From: DATAJX01 sp036261915
Lineage (GTDB): Bacteria; Pseudomonadota; Alphaproteobacteria; UBA2136; UBA6156
Assembly (NCBI GenBank): GCA_036261915.1
Contig: DATAJX010000004.1
Span: 62,001-126,000 of the forward strand
DNA length: 64,000 nucleotides
Reading direction: 5' to 3'
Each line of letters begins with the position of its first letter. The stretch's first letter is position 1. The position numbers were made by a program, and so were the translations under genes. Shown piece by piece: positions 8,158-17,400 of this stretch. The notes under the pieces are model-generated. The model did not search any database, was not told where the DNA came from, and worked only from the letters and a program-made list of their open reading frames with translations.

Positions 8158-10488
8158 TTACTCCTCCAAACGGCGGGGGCGGCGTTCGCCACGGTCGCCG
8201 CCGTCACGGTTACCGCCATCGCGGCGCGGGCCACGGTCGCGGCCGCCGCCCTTGCCACCACGGTCGCCGCCACGGCCACCGCGATCACGGTCGCGGCCAC
8301 CGCCACGGTCTTCGCGTGGGGCGCGTTCGGCGGGCTTGTAGCTGCCGTCTTCGGTGCCGCTCACAATCGCGGCCAGTTTGGCGGCCACGGCTGCGGGCTG
8401 TTCGATGTTCTTGATGCTCAAGCGCACCTTGCCGCGGTCATCCTGGTCAACCACCTTCACCATCACCTGATCGCCCACTTCAAGCGCGTCGGTAATGTGG
8501 CCAAGGCGTACCGGCACCACTTCGCTCACGTGAACCAAGCCTTCCTTGCCGCCCATAAAGCTCACAAACGCGCCAAAGTCGGTGGTGGTCACCACGGTGC
8601 CTTCGTGCATGCTGTTCAGTTCGGGTACGGCAAACATGTTAGAAATATGCGCAACGGCGGCATCCACCATCGGGCGCTGCACGCTGGCGATCACAACCTT
8701 GCCGTTGTCATCAATATCAATGGAGCAGTTGAACTTCTCGCAAAGGCCGCGAATGGTTTCGCCACCCTTACCAATAAGAACGCGGATCTCTTCTTTCGGG
8801 ATCATGATGGTCTGCATGGCAGGCGCGTAGTCGCTAATTTGCGTGCGCGCTTCGGCAATGCCCTTCTGCATCTTGCCCAGAATGTGCATGCGCCCGGCGT
8901 TGGCCTGTTCCAGCGCTTCCTTCATGATGTCCTTGGTGATCGACGTGATCTTGATGTCCATCTGCAACGCGGTGATGCCTTCGGCGCTACCGGCTACCTT
9001 GAAGTCCATGTCGCCCAGGTGGTCTTCGTCACCCATGATGTCGGAAAGCACAACGTAGTCCTTGCCTTCCTTCACCAAACCCATGGCAATCCCGGCAATC
9101 GGGCGGGGCAGGGGGCAACCGGCGGCCATCAGCGCCATGCTGGCGCCGCAAACGGTGGCCATGCTGCTGCTGCCGTTGCTTTCCAGAATTTCCGACACCA
9201 AACGGATGGTGTAGGGGAATTCCTCCTTGGTCGGCAGAATGGGGTTGATCGCGCGCCAGGCCAGCTTGCCGTGGCCGATCTCGCGACGGCCCGGGGGGCC
9301 CATGCGGCGGGCTTCACCCACGCTGAAGCTGGGGAAGTTGTAGTGCAGCAAAAAGCGTTGCTTGCTTTCGCCTTCCGGCAGGTCGATCAGCTGTTCGTCT
9401 TCGCCGGTGCCCAGGGTGGCAACCACCAGCGCCTGCGTTTCACCGCGGGTGAACAGCGCGCTGCCGTGGGTGCGGGGCAGGGTGTCCACTTCGGCCACAA
9501 TCGGGCGAATGGCATCGGGCTTGCGGCCGTCGATGCGGATCTTCTTCTTCAGCACGTCCAAACGCAGCACGTCGGCTTCCATGTGCTTGATCAGCTTGGC
9601 AACCAGGTCGGCCTGTACCGCGTCGCGGGCTTCAGGGGCACCGGCGTGGGCGGTCAGGGCTTCTTCCTTCACCACGTCCAGCGCGGTGCGGCGGCCTTGC
9701 TTGTCCAAAATCTTGTAGGCGTCCACGATCTTGGCGCCAAAAGCCTTTTCCAGCTTCTTTTCCAGGTCGCTGGTGTCCAGCGCTTCGGGCACCTTGTGGG
9801 CGGGCTTGGCAGCGGCCTTGGCCAGTTCTTCAATGGCCTTGATGACCTTCTGCATGCGCTCGTGGCCAAAGTTCACGGCTTCCAGCATCACCTCTTCGGG
9901 CAATTCCTTGGCTTCGCTTTCCACCATCATCACGCCTTCTTCGGTCCCGGCAACAACCAGGTCCAGGTCGCTCTTGGCGCGTTCCTCGTTGGTCGGGTTC
10001 AGCACCAGGGTACCGTCAATGTAACCCACGCGGGCGGCACCAATGGGGCCGAGGAAGGGCGCACCGCTAATCGCCAGTGCGGCGCTGGCGGCGATCATGG
10101 CGGCAATGTCGGTGTCGTTCTGGCCGTCCTGTTGCAGCACGGTGGCCACCAATTGCACTTCGTTGCGGAAGCCCTTGGCAAACAGGGGGCGAATGGGGCG
10201 GTCGATCAAACGGCTCACCAGCGTTTCCTTTTCGGTGGCGCGGCCTTCGCGCTTGAAGAAACCGCCGGGAATGCGGCCACCGGCATAAAACTTTTCAATG
10301 TAGGCGCAGGTCAGGGGGAAGAAATCCACACCGGGCTTGGGCTGCTTTTCAAAAACCACGGTACCCAGCACAACGCTTTCGCCGTAGGTCACCAGCACGG
10401 CGCCATCGGCCTGGCGGGCCATCTTGCCGGTTTCCAGGGTCAGCTGCTTGCCGCCCCACTCGATCGATTTCTTATATACCGTGAACAT
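8158..10488 (-). CDS. pnp: Polyribonucleotide nucleotidyltransferase (PNPase)
   Basis: PNPase degrades RNA 3' to 5' by phosphorolysis, as a trimer and often in the degradosome. Two RNase PH-like domains occupy roughly residues 1-230 and 300-550. A KH domain (VLIGKGGETIRGLCEKFNC, about 557-615) and an S1 domain (about 620-690) follow. The C-terminal 60 residues are an unusual Arg/Gly/Asp-rich tail (repeats such as DRGGGRDRDRGG). At 776 residues it is longer than most PNPases because of this tail. A strong AGAGGAGA ribosome site lies upstream. It is not next to rpsO, which is at 35162, the usual partner. Confidence 0.97.
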   Translation of the reverse strand: MFTVYKKSIEWGGKQLTLETGKMARQADGAVLVTYGESVVLGTVVFEKQPKPGVDFFPLTCAYIEKFYAGGRIPGGFFKREGRATEKETLVSRLIDRPIRPLFAKGFRNEVQLVATVLQQDGQNDTDIAAMIAASAALAISGAPFLGPIGAARVGYIDGTLVLNPTNEERAKSDLDLVVAGTEEGVMMVESEAKELPEEVMLEAVNFGHERMQKVIKAIEELAKAAAKPAHKVPEALDTSDLEKKLEKAFGAKIVDAYKILDKQGRRTALDVVKEEALTAHAGAPEARDAVQADLVAKLIKHMEADVLRLDVLKKKIRIDGRKPDAIRPIVAEVDTLPRTHGSALFTRGETQALVVATLGTGEDEQLIDLPEGESKQRFLLHYNFPSFSVGEARRMGPPGRREIGHGKLAWRAINPILPTKEEFPYTIRLVSEILESNGSSSMATVCGASMALMAAGCPLPRPIAGIAMGLVKEGKDYVVLSDIMGDEDHLGDMDFKVAGSAEGITALQMDIKITSITKDIMKEALEQANAGRMHILGKMQKGIAEARTQISDYAPAMQTIMIPKEEIRVLIGKGGETIRGLCEKFNCSIDIDDNGKVVIASVQRPMVDAAVAHISNMFAVPELNSMHEGTVVTTTDFGAFVSFMGGKEGLVHVSEVVPVRLGHITDALEVGDQVMVKVVDQDDRGKVRLSIKNIEQPAAVAAKLAAIVSGTEDGSYKPAERAPREDRGGGRDRDRGGRGGDRGGKGGGRDRGPRRDGGNRDGGDRGERRPRRLEE

Positions 10489-10700
10489 GCACGTTCTCCT
10501 CTTTCGTTTACCGCTGCCGCTTTAAACCGGGAGAACCGCTTGGGCGTTATATCGTGTGCCCCACCGCTTTTCCGCTTACGCGTGCCGCTTTGTTAAAACC
10601 AAAGTCTAAATAGGGCAGGGGGGCCAAAATTGCAACGGTTATTCCTCGGCCTAACGCCCCACGCCTTGCCCAAGGCCCCGGGCCTCCCCATATTAAAAGC
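10489..10700. promoter_or_regulatory. Divergent intergenic region upstream of pnp
   Basis: These 212 bases separate pnp from the plus-strand operon at 10701. They must hold both promoters and the pnp leader. In relatives the pnp leader folds for RNase III and PNPase autoregulation; I did not identify a definite hairpin. CATATT six bases before the ATG at 10701 is a possible leaderless -10 element. Confidence 0.35.
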
Positions 10701-11312
10701 ATGAGCTTACCCACCGGTTCCAGCCTGTTGCGCGCCACCGCCTTCACCTGCGGGGTCATCATCATCTCCACCGCGGCCTACCTGCAGTGGCAGCACCGCC
10801 AAAAACCGGCCGAAACAATTACCCCACTGGTGTTCCAGCCGCTCACCGGCGTGCTGGCCGACCGCTCCATTTACGTCATCGGGGCCGATACCGGCATTTC
10901 GGTCACCGGCCCCGTCAACGCCACTTATGCCAGCATCGCCATCACCAAAAGCATGGTCCCCCCGGCGCAAAGCGGTACTCCCAACGCGGCCATTACCCAT
11001 AGCGACGGCATGGGCGGCGCACCCGAAGTCGCCATCCCCGGCGCCTATGCCGTGCGGCTCGAAAATCCCGGCCTCTGCAAGGGCAACTCCTGCCCGGTGG
11101 CGGTGCTGGCCAAATCCAGCGGCGACAATCTGGTCGATAACACCATCCTGATGACCGATACCGCCAGCATGTCGGTGTCCAGCGTCAAAACCAACGGTAA
11201 CCCCGACATCATCGTCGACCCCAACGGCGACGGCAAAACCGTCCGCCTGTGGTGGGATTCCGACGACATCTACCCCCACTACTCGCCGCTGCCCAAACCG
11301 GGTGAACGATGA
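10701..11312 (+). CDS. Hypothetical single-pass membrane protein, partner of the M23 fusion
   Basis: This 203-residue protein has one N-terminal membrane helix (about residues 10-27, TAFTCGVIIISTAAYLQW). A long extracytoplasmic region with low charge, many Ser/Thr/Asn and two cysteines (LCKGNSCPV) follows. It is rich in short beta-prone stretches. I do not recognise a family. The last codons overlap the next gene by ATGA, so the two are co-translated and probably work together at the cell envelope. The start follows an AT-rich hexamer without a Shine-Dalgarno. Confidence 0.7.
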   Translation: MSLPTGSSLLRATAFTCGVIIISTAAYLQWQHRQKPAETITPLVFQPLTGVLADRSIYVIGADTGISVTGPVNATYASIAITKSMVPPAQSGTPNAAITHSDGMGGAPEVAIPGAYAVRLENPGLCKGNSCPVAVLAKSSGDNLVDNTILMTDTASMSVSSVKTNGNPDIIVDPNGDGKTVRLWWDSDDIYPHYSPLPKPGER

Positions 11313-12319
11313 TCCGCGTTTTTTATCTTTCGCTGTGCTGGCTGGCCGTTAGCCTGCCCGCATGGGCGCAAGACGTCAGCGTCACCGACAACATCCCCGA
11401 TGCCTCCACCGGCGGCGCGGTCTCCACAGCGCTTTCCATGCAATTACTGTGCAACCTCACCAACAACATGGAAGGCAACATCGGCCTTCTCATCGGCCTG
11501 TGCCTGGCCATTTACGGCCTGTGGGTCATGGTGCGCAGCGGCGCCCTCAAATGGGGCATCACCCTCATCATCGCAGGCGCGCTGTTCACCTCGCTCATGA
11601 GCCTGCTGGTCAGCGGCGTGCAAGGCCTTTCCTCCATATTGGTGGCTAATGGCGTTTCCCTGTTCGATACCAGCGGTCCGTTGCAATATGCCATGAATTT
11701 CAAAAACAGCTGCGACAGCATCGTGATCGATCTTTCCGGCTACGACGACCAGAACGAAGCCATTTCCAAACCTGGCGGCCGGGCTTCGCGCGGTATCCCC
11801 GATATCGCGGGTAACCAGCGTTCGGGAAGCATTCCTTATTCCAAAATGCCCAACACCTATCAGCCCATGAATGCCAGCTGTACCTCGCGCCGGGGCAGCG
11901 AGGTCGGCGGCGGCAAAACCGTGCTGGGCGGCGATACCATTATTCTCACCGACTGTTTCGGTTACCGCCCTGGCGGCAGCAGCAACAACAGCCGCCCGCG
12001 TCCGCACAAAGGGGTCGATATCACCTATCGCGGTAACAGCAACGGCGACGGCGGGCAGATCAAACCTTCGGGCGACGCCACGGTCAAATACGCAGGGTGG
12101 GGCAACGGTGCGGGATGGATGGCCACCCTCGGCAGCAACGGCAACTATACCCAGTACTTCCATATGTCCTCCAAACCCAACCTTACCGCGGGCCAGGCGG
12201 CTAGCGCCGGGTTCGGCCGTATGGGCAATACCGGTTGCGGCAGTTGCGGCGCCCACCTCCACTTCGAATATATCCAAAACGGCGTGGCGCAAGATCCTTG
12301 CGGCCTGATTGGTTGTTAG
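11309..12319 (+). CDS. Pilin-like two-TM domain fused to M23 (LytM) peptidase
   Basis: This 336-residue protein has a signal peptide (1-20, ending WAQ). Two adjacent hydrophobic helices (about 57-76 and 80-102) follow, in the layout of VirB2/TrbC or IcmD-type small secretion subunits. A linker of about 90 residues leads to an M23 metallopeptidase domain (about 205-330). Zinc ligands are His233 and Asp237 (HKGVD) and His318 in His316-Leu-His318 (HLHFE), with another His in YFHMS. All key residues are present, so it could cut peptidoglycan cross-links. The two-helix part is homologous to the orphan protein at 35470-35886. A terminal Cys pair (PCGLIGC) may form a disulfide. Confidence 0.8.
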   Translation: MIRVFYLSLCWLAVSLPAWAQDVSVTDNIPDASTGGAVSTALSMQLLCNLTNNMEGNIGLLIGLCLAIYGLWVMVRSGALKWGITLIIAGALFTSLMSLLVSGVQGLSSILVANGVSLFDTSGPLQYAMNFKNSCDSIVIDLSGYDDQNEAISKPGGRASRGIPDIAGNQRSGSIPYSKMPNTYQPMNASCTSRRGSEVGGGKTVLGGDTIILTDCFGYRPGGSSNNSRPRPHKGVDITYRGNSNGDGGQIKPSGDATVKYAGWGNGAGWMATLGSNGNYTQYFHMSSKPNLTAGQAASAGFGRMGNTGCGSCGAHLHFEYIQNGVAQDPCGLIGC

Positions 12320-12335
12320 CCGCCCCACTTTCGGC

Positions 12336-12341
12336 TAATCT
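12336..12341 (+). promoter_or_regulatory. -10-like hexamer 6 nt before trpS
   Basis: GGC-TAATCT is followed by CCGCGC and the trpS ATG at 12348. There is no Shine-Dalgarno, so a leaderless transcript is likely. Confidence 0.5.
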
Positions 12342-12347
12342 CCGCGC

Positions 12348-13340
12348 ATGAGCGATAAAAAAGTAGTCCTTTCCGGCGTCAAGCCGTCCGGCCAGCCCAC
12401 ACTGGGCAACTACCTGGGCGCCTTCAAACCTTTCGGCGCGTTCCAAAACGAACATAACGTGTTTTTCATGGTGGCCGACCAGCACGCCATCACCGTCCGG
12501 CAGAATCCTAAAGACCTGGCCGAAAACAGCCTGGCCATCGCCGCATGGTACCTGGCCAGCCGGCTCGATCCCGCCAGGTGCACACTGTTCATCCAAAGCC
12601 AGGTGCCGGCGCACGCACAGCTGTCGTGGGTGCTTAATACCTACACGCAGGTGGGCGAACTCGAACGCATGACCCAATACAAAGACAAAGGCCGCACCAA
12701 TAAAGACAGCGCCAACGCAGGCCTCTTCACCTACCCAGTGCTCATGGCGGCCGACATCCTCCTCTACCAGGCCGCCGTGGTGCCGGTGGGCGACGACCAG
12801 ATCCAGCACCTCGAACTCACGCGCGACATCGCCACGCGCTTCAACAACCTCTACGGCCCGGTGTTCACGGTGCCCAAAGGCATCAAGCCCCCGGCGGCCG
12901 AGCGGGTGAAAGACCTGCAAAACCCCGAAAAGAAAATGAGCAAATCCGAAGGCGGCAGCGGCACCATCATGCTGCTCGACACTCCCGCCGAAGCCGCCAA
13001 AAAAATCAAGCGCGCGGTCACCGATTCACTGGGCGTCATCAAGTACGATGTAAAGGCCCAGCCCGGCCTCGCCAACCTCATCGAGATCCTGGCGGCTTGC
13101 ACCGGCAGCACGCCCAAAAAGGTCGCCGAGGAATTTGCAGGCAAGCAATACGGCGCCCTGAAAGAAGCCACGGCCAACGCGGTGGCCGAAACCCTCGAGC
13201 CGCTGCAAAAAGCCTACAACGGCTACATGAACGACAAGGCCGAGCTGCTTAACATTCTGCACAAGGGTGCCGAGCGCGCGCGGCAGGCCGCGGCCCCTAC
13301 GCTGGCCAAGGTCTACGCCGGCATCGGCTTCGTGGCCTAG
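12348..13340 (+). CDS. trpS: Tryptophan-tRNA ligase
   Basis: TrpS charges tRNA-Trp in the cytoplasm. The class I synthetase signatures are both present: the HIGH-like element in SGVKPSGQPTLGNYLGAF near the N-terminus, and KMSKSEGG near residue 190. DQIQHLELTRDIA is the expected Trp-pocket helix. The length of 330 residues matches the bacterial family. It is followed two bases later by a membrane-protein gene, so the two may share a transcript. Confidence 0.97.
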   Translation: MSDKKVVLSGVKPSGQPTLGNYLGAFKPFGAFQNEHNVFFMVADQHAITVRQNPKDLAENSLAIAAWYLASRLDPARCTLFIQSQVPAHAQLSWVLNTYTQVGELERMTQYKDKGRTNKDSANAGLFTYPVLMAADILLYQAAVVPVGDDQIQHLELTRDIATRFNNLYGPVFTVPKGIKPPAAERVKDLQNPEKKMSKSEGGSGTIMLLDTPAEAAKKIKRAVTDSLGVIKYDVKAQPGLANLIEILAACTGSTPKKVAEEFAGKQYGALKEATANAVAETLEPLQKAYNGYMNDKAELLNILHKGAERARQAAAPTLAKVYAGIGFVA

Positions 13341-13342
13341 GC

Positions 13343-14326
13343 ATGCCCCACACCCCGCTGGCGAATTTCGGCAAACGCGAAACCATCGCCACCAGCCTAC
13401 GCTGGGTCAGCCTTGCCGCCGTCCTGTTCGCGGGGCTGGTGTTCGTGGCAGGGCAGGTGGTCGGGCTCAAGGGGCTCGATGCCGCCCTCGGCAAACTCTC
13501 CGCCGCCACGGTCGTCCTGTTGGTGCTGGCCGCGGTCGCCAGCACGCTCATCCGCTTCCTCAACTGGCCGTATTTCTGTAAGGTGCAGGGCATTGCCATC
13601 CCGCTCAACAAGCTGCTGCTCTACCACGTGGCGGGCATGGCGCTGCTGCCCACGCCGGGCAAACTCGGCACGGCGCTGCGCCTGTGGCTTATGCACAAGC
13701 ACCACAAGGTGCCGTATCGCCGCAGCGCGCCCATCCTGCTGTTCGACCTGCTCACCGACTTCCTCGCCCTCATCATCCTGGTCGGCGTCGCATTGCCGTT
13801 CCTCGGCCACGTGGCGGGCCTCAAGCTGGCGGTCATGCTGCTGGCGGGCACCCTCGGCGGCATCATCGCCGTGCTGTACTATCCGCCGCTGCCGCGCGCG
13901 GTCATCAAGCTGGCTTACCGCGCGGCCGGTAACGTCAAACCCCGGTTCTTCGCCGGGCTGCTGCGCCTCACGGTATCCCTGCGCGTGCTGGTCGGCCCGC
14001 AAAACCTGCTACGCACACTGGGCAATGCCATTGTCGGCTGGGGCATCGTCACGCTCGCGTTCGCCCTGCTGTTGAATGATCTCGGCTACGCCCACACCTG
14101 GCCGCTCTCCATCTTCGCCATCGGCTGCGGCATCATCCTGGGCGCCGTCAGCATGCTGCCGGGCGGGCTCGGAGGCACCGAGGCCATCGTCTTTTCCGTC
14201 CTGCTGGCCAACAACGTCAGCCTCGCCGACGCCACCATCTTCACCGCCCTGATGCGCCTCTGCACGCTGTGGCTACCTGTTGCAGCCGGTGTAATAGTGC
14301 TACCTTTTGCCCTTCGCAAAAGGTAG
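13343..14326 (+). CDS. Lysylphosphatidylglycerol synthase TM-like (YbhN/UPF0104) membrane protein
   Basis: The 327-residue protein has about eight predicted membrane helices spread along its length. The conserved late motif SMLPGGLGGTEAIVF fits the flippase-like membrane part of MprF and stand-alone YbhN proteins. The mid-protein segment LLPTPGKLGTALRLWLM is also family-like. No soluble aminoacyl-transfer domain is present, so it is likely a lipid flippase-like protein of unknown substrate. The ATG lies two bases after the trpS stop. Confidence 0.75.
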   Translation: MPHTPLANFGKRETIATSLRWVSLAAVLFAGLVFVAGQVVGLKGLDAALGKLSAATVVLLVLAAVASTLIRFLNWPYFCKVQGIAIPLNKLLLYHVAGMALLPTPGKLGTALRLWLMHKHHKVPYRRSAPILLFDLLTDFLALIILVGVALPFLGHVAGLKLAVMLLAGTLGGIIAVLYYPPLPRAVIKLAYRAAGNVKPRFFAGLLRLTVSLRVLVGPQNLLRTLGNAIVGWGIVTLAFALLLNDLGYAHTWPLSIFAIGCGIILGAVSMLPGGLGGTEAIVFSVLLANNVSLADATIFTALMRLCTLWLPVAAGVIVLPFALRKR

Positions 14327-14346
14327 GCTTTAGACGCGTGAGCGGT

Positions 14347-14408
14347 ATTCGCGGAACGCGAATTCCATAAGGGTGAGCCGTAGCGCGAAGTGGCAGGCAC
14401 AGCCTGCC
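14347..14408. terminator. Two hairpins between convergent genes
   Basis: ATTCGCG-GAA-CGCGAAT (14347-14363) and GGCAGGC-ACA-GCCTGCC (14392-14408) are perfect seven-pair stems between the flippase-like gene and gdh. Neither has a T run, so they may act as rho-assisted or processing structures. Confidence 0.45.
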
Positions 14409-14423
14409 AGCGCGAGAGGCTTT

Positions 14424-17400
14424 TTAGGGAGCGAGTTCGCGCAACCGCCCAATAACAACGCTCAACATCGCCACGGTTAAATTCTTCTCATGCAGCACGC
14501 TGCCCGCCGTCTGCGCGTAACGCGCAAGCGCCTCCTTGTGCTTGTCCTTCCACGTCGGCACGTCCAGCTTGGCCTTCACCAGACGTTCGGTCAGCACGCG
14601 CTGGCAGTGTAAAAACTCCAGCAGCATGGCCATCACGGCCTGCCGGCTCCAGCCGTCGGCAAAGCTCATGGCACGACTTTTCTGCACCAAAGCCGGAAGC
14701 TGCAAGGCTTCACCCAGCGCCAGCTGCAGGCGCAACGTGTCGGTGGCTTTCACCTTCAGTTGCGCCGCCAGTACCACCGCATCAGGTACAACGATCAGCG
14801 GCGATACCAAACTCAGCCGCACCGCCAGCTTGTCGGCAAAACCCATCTGCAGCCAACCCTTGCGGCGGGTCTCCAAAACATTGTGCGCATGCGGGCTGAA
14901 CAGTTTGGGCATTGCGGCAATGGCCTCATGCACGCTGGCGCCCAGCACCTCGGCCTGCTTCAGTTCCAACCCTTGGCGCACCATCCACGCCGCCACGGTG
15001 CTCACCACCGCGCGGGTACGGTCATAGGCGGCCAGCAGTGCGGGCATGCCCAGCCCCGCCTCCTGTGCATCCATGGCCTGCCAAAAGCCGTCGCCCAGTA
15101 GCCAGTCCTCGGCCAGCAATATGGCGGTGATCGCACTGGCGGGGCTGGTGTTCAAATCGGCGCACAGGTGCGGCACCATCAGCAGGCCAAAGCGGTTCAC
15201 CAAACGGTTGGCCAGCACGGTGGCGCTAATGGCATGGGCCAGCGGGTGCTTGGGCGCACGGGCCAAAATCTCTTTCGGCAGCCCGGCGGGGAAGTAATCC
15301 TTCAATGCCGCCATACCCAGGGGGCCGCGCAATAACCCGGTCATTTCGGGTTTCATCAGTTCTTCGCGTATCACGGTTTTGGTGCCCGCCATCAGGCTGG
15401 CAATCTCAGGCCTCGTATATTTGCCACCGTCCCGGTGCAGCAGGTGCGGCAGGCTGGGCAGGTTATCAATTTCCTCACTCAATACCCCGCGCTTCAACAG
15501 GCTTTGCTGCAAGGCAAACAGGTCGCGGTGTTCGGGGGCGGGGGCCGCCGCGCAGGTACTGATCGCCAGGTTTTGGCGCACGTTGTCGGCCAGCACGTCG
15601 TCGGCGATATCATTGGTCACCTGCTTCAACAGCTTGTTGCGGGCGGCGCTCGGCGCGCCCAGCAGAATCTTCAAATTCACTTCATGGTCGCTGGTGTCCA
15701 CACCGGCGCTGTTGTCCAGCGCATCGCTGTTCAGCCGCACGCCGCGCAGGTTCAGTTCAACGCGCCCGCGGGGCGATATACCCAGGTTGCCGCCTTCACC
15801 GATCACCCTGGCGCGCACGTCCTTTGCACCCACGCGCACGGCGTCGTTGGCCTTGTCGCCCACGTCCTCGTCGCGTTCATCGCTGGCCCGTATGTAGGTC
15901 CCGATGCCCCCATTCCAGATCACATCCACCGGCGCCTTCAGTATCGCCTTGATCACCTCGTCCGGCGTCAGCACGGCCTTCTTCAATCCCAACCGGGATT
16001 GCACACGGGCATGCAGCGTAATGGTCTTGGCGCTGCGGGCAAACACGCCGCCGCCGGTCGAAATCAATTTGGTGTTGTAGGCGTCCCAACCGGCCACCGC
16101 GTGCAGCAACCGCTCGCGCTCGGCAAAGCTCTTGGCCGGGTCCGGGTCGGGGTCCAAAAATATGTGCTTGTGGTTGAACGCCGCCACCAGTTGCGCGTGC
16201 GGCTCGCGCACCACGCCGTTGCCGAACACGTCGCCGCTCGGGTCGCCAATGCCCGCCATCACGAGCGGGCGTTTGGCGCTCGGCACAATGTCCAGGGCCT
16301 TCAGGTGATGCTGCACGCTGATCCACGCACCCCGCGCGGTGATCGCCAGTTCCTTGTGGTCGTAGCCGTTGCTGCCGCCGCTGGCAAAGGCGTCGCCCAG
16401 CCAAAACCCGCCGCTCACGCCATCCCAGTAATCCGCCGCCGCACTCAGCGCGTTCGCGGTGTCGCTGTAAGTCGCCGTACCCTTGTCGGCGGCCACCACC
16501 AGGTAGGGGTCGTCGCCATCCAAACATACCACGCCGCGCGGGTGCACCACCCGGCCCTTGGCGTCATAGGTATCGGTCACGCTCAACAGCGCGTTGATGT
16601 AGATCTTGTACGCCAAAAGCGACCTGTCGCGCATCGTCAGCGCACCATTTTGCATCCCCTGCGCATCAGCCATGCGACGTCCGACCGACTGCCAAAGTCC
16701 ACTCTCGCGCACCACAAAACCGCCCTTGGCACCCACCGGCACAATAATGGTGTTCTTGCGCTGCTGGGCCTGCTGAAGACCTAATACTTCAATGCGATAG
16801 TCATACGGCCGGTCGCTGTTGCGCAGCCCGCCGCGCGCCACCGCCGCCCCCCGCAAATGCACGCCTTCCACCAGCGGGTGGTACACAAATATTTCTTTAA
16901 ATACCAAAGGCTTGGGCCAGTTTTTCAAAGCCTGTCCATCCAGCTTGAACGCCAACGCCGGCGCCCCCGGCTGCCACGCATTGGTGCGCAATATGGCATT
17001 GATAAACTGCTGAAAAGTAAGCCCTATTCGCTCATCGTCGGCCAGCGGCAAGGCCGCCAGTTGCGCGCTCAAAGCGGTGTTGATCTTACGCGCCAGCTTA
17101 CCGCCATCGGCCTTGAACCGGGCCTCGAACAGCTCCACCAAACCATTGGCAATAATGGGGTTTTTAACCAGAAAGCCGCACGCCACACTGCCCACAAAAC
17201 GGCGGTCGGCCTGCTGCACGGCAGCCACCCACGCGCGCAACCAGCCTACAGCCTCGATCGAAACATCCTGCAGAATCAGCAGGCTGTTCAAGCTGTCGCT
17301 CTCGGCTTCGCCACGCAGGGTCTGCCCGACCAGGTCTTCCACCCGCTTCAGCGGTTCCGGCGCCAGCGTGTAATCACCTTCAATTTCAATTACCTGAATG

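Noticed and set aside
14347..14363. ATTCGCG palindrome as a phage attachment site
   Set aside because: No integrase or tRNA is nearby and there is no second copy; it is more likely a transcript-end hairpin.
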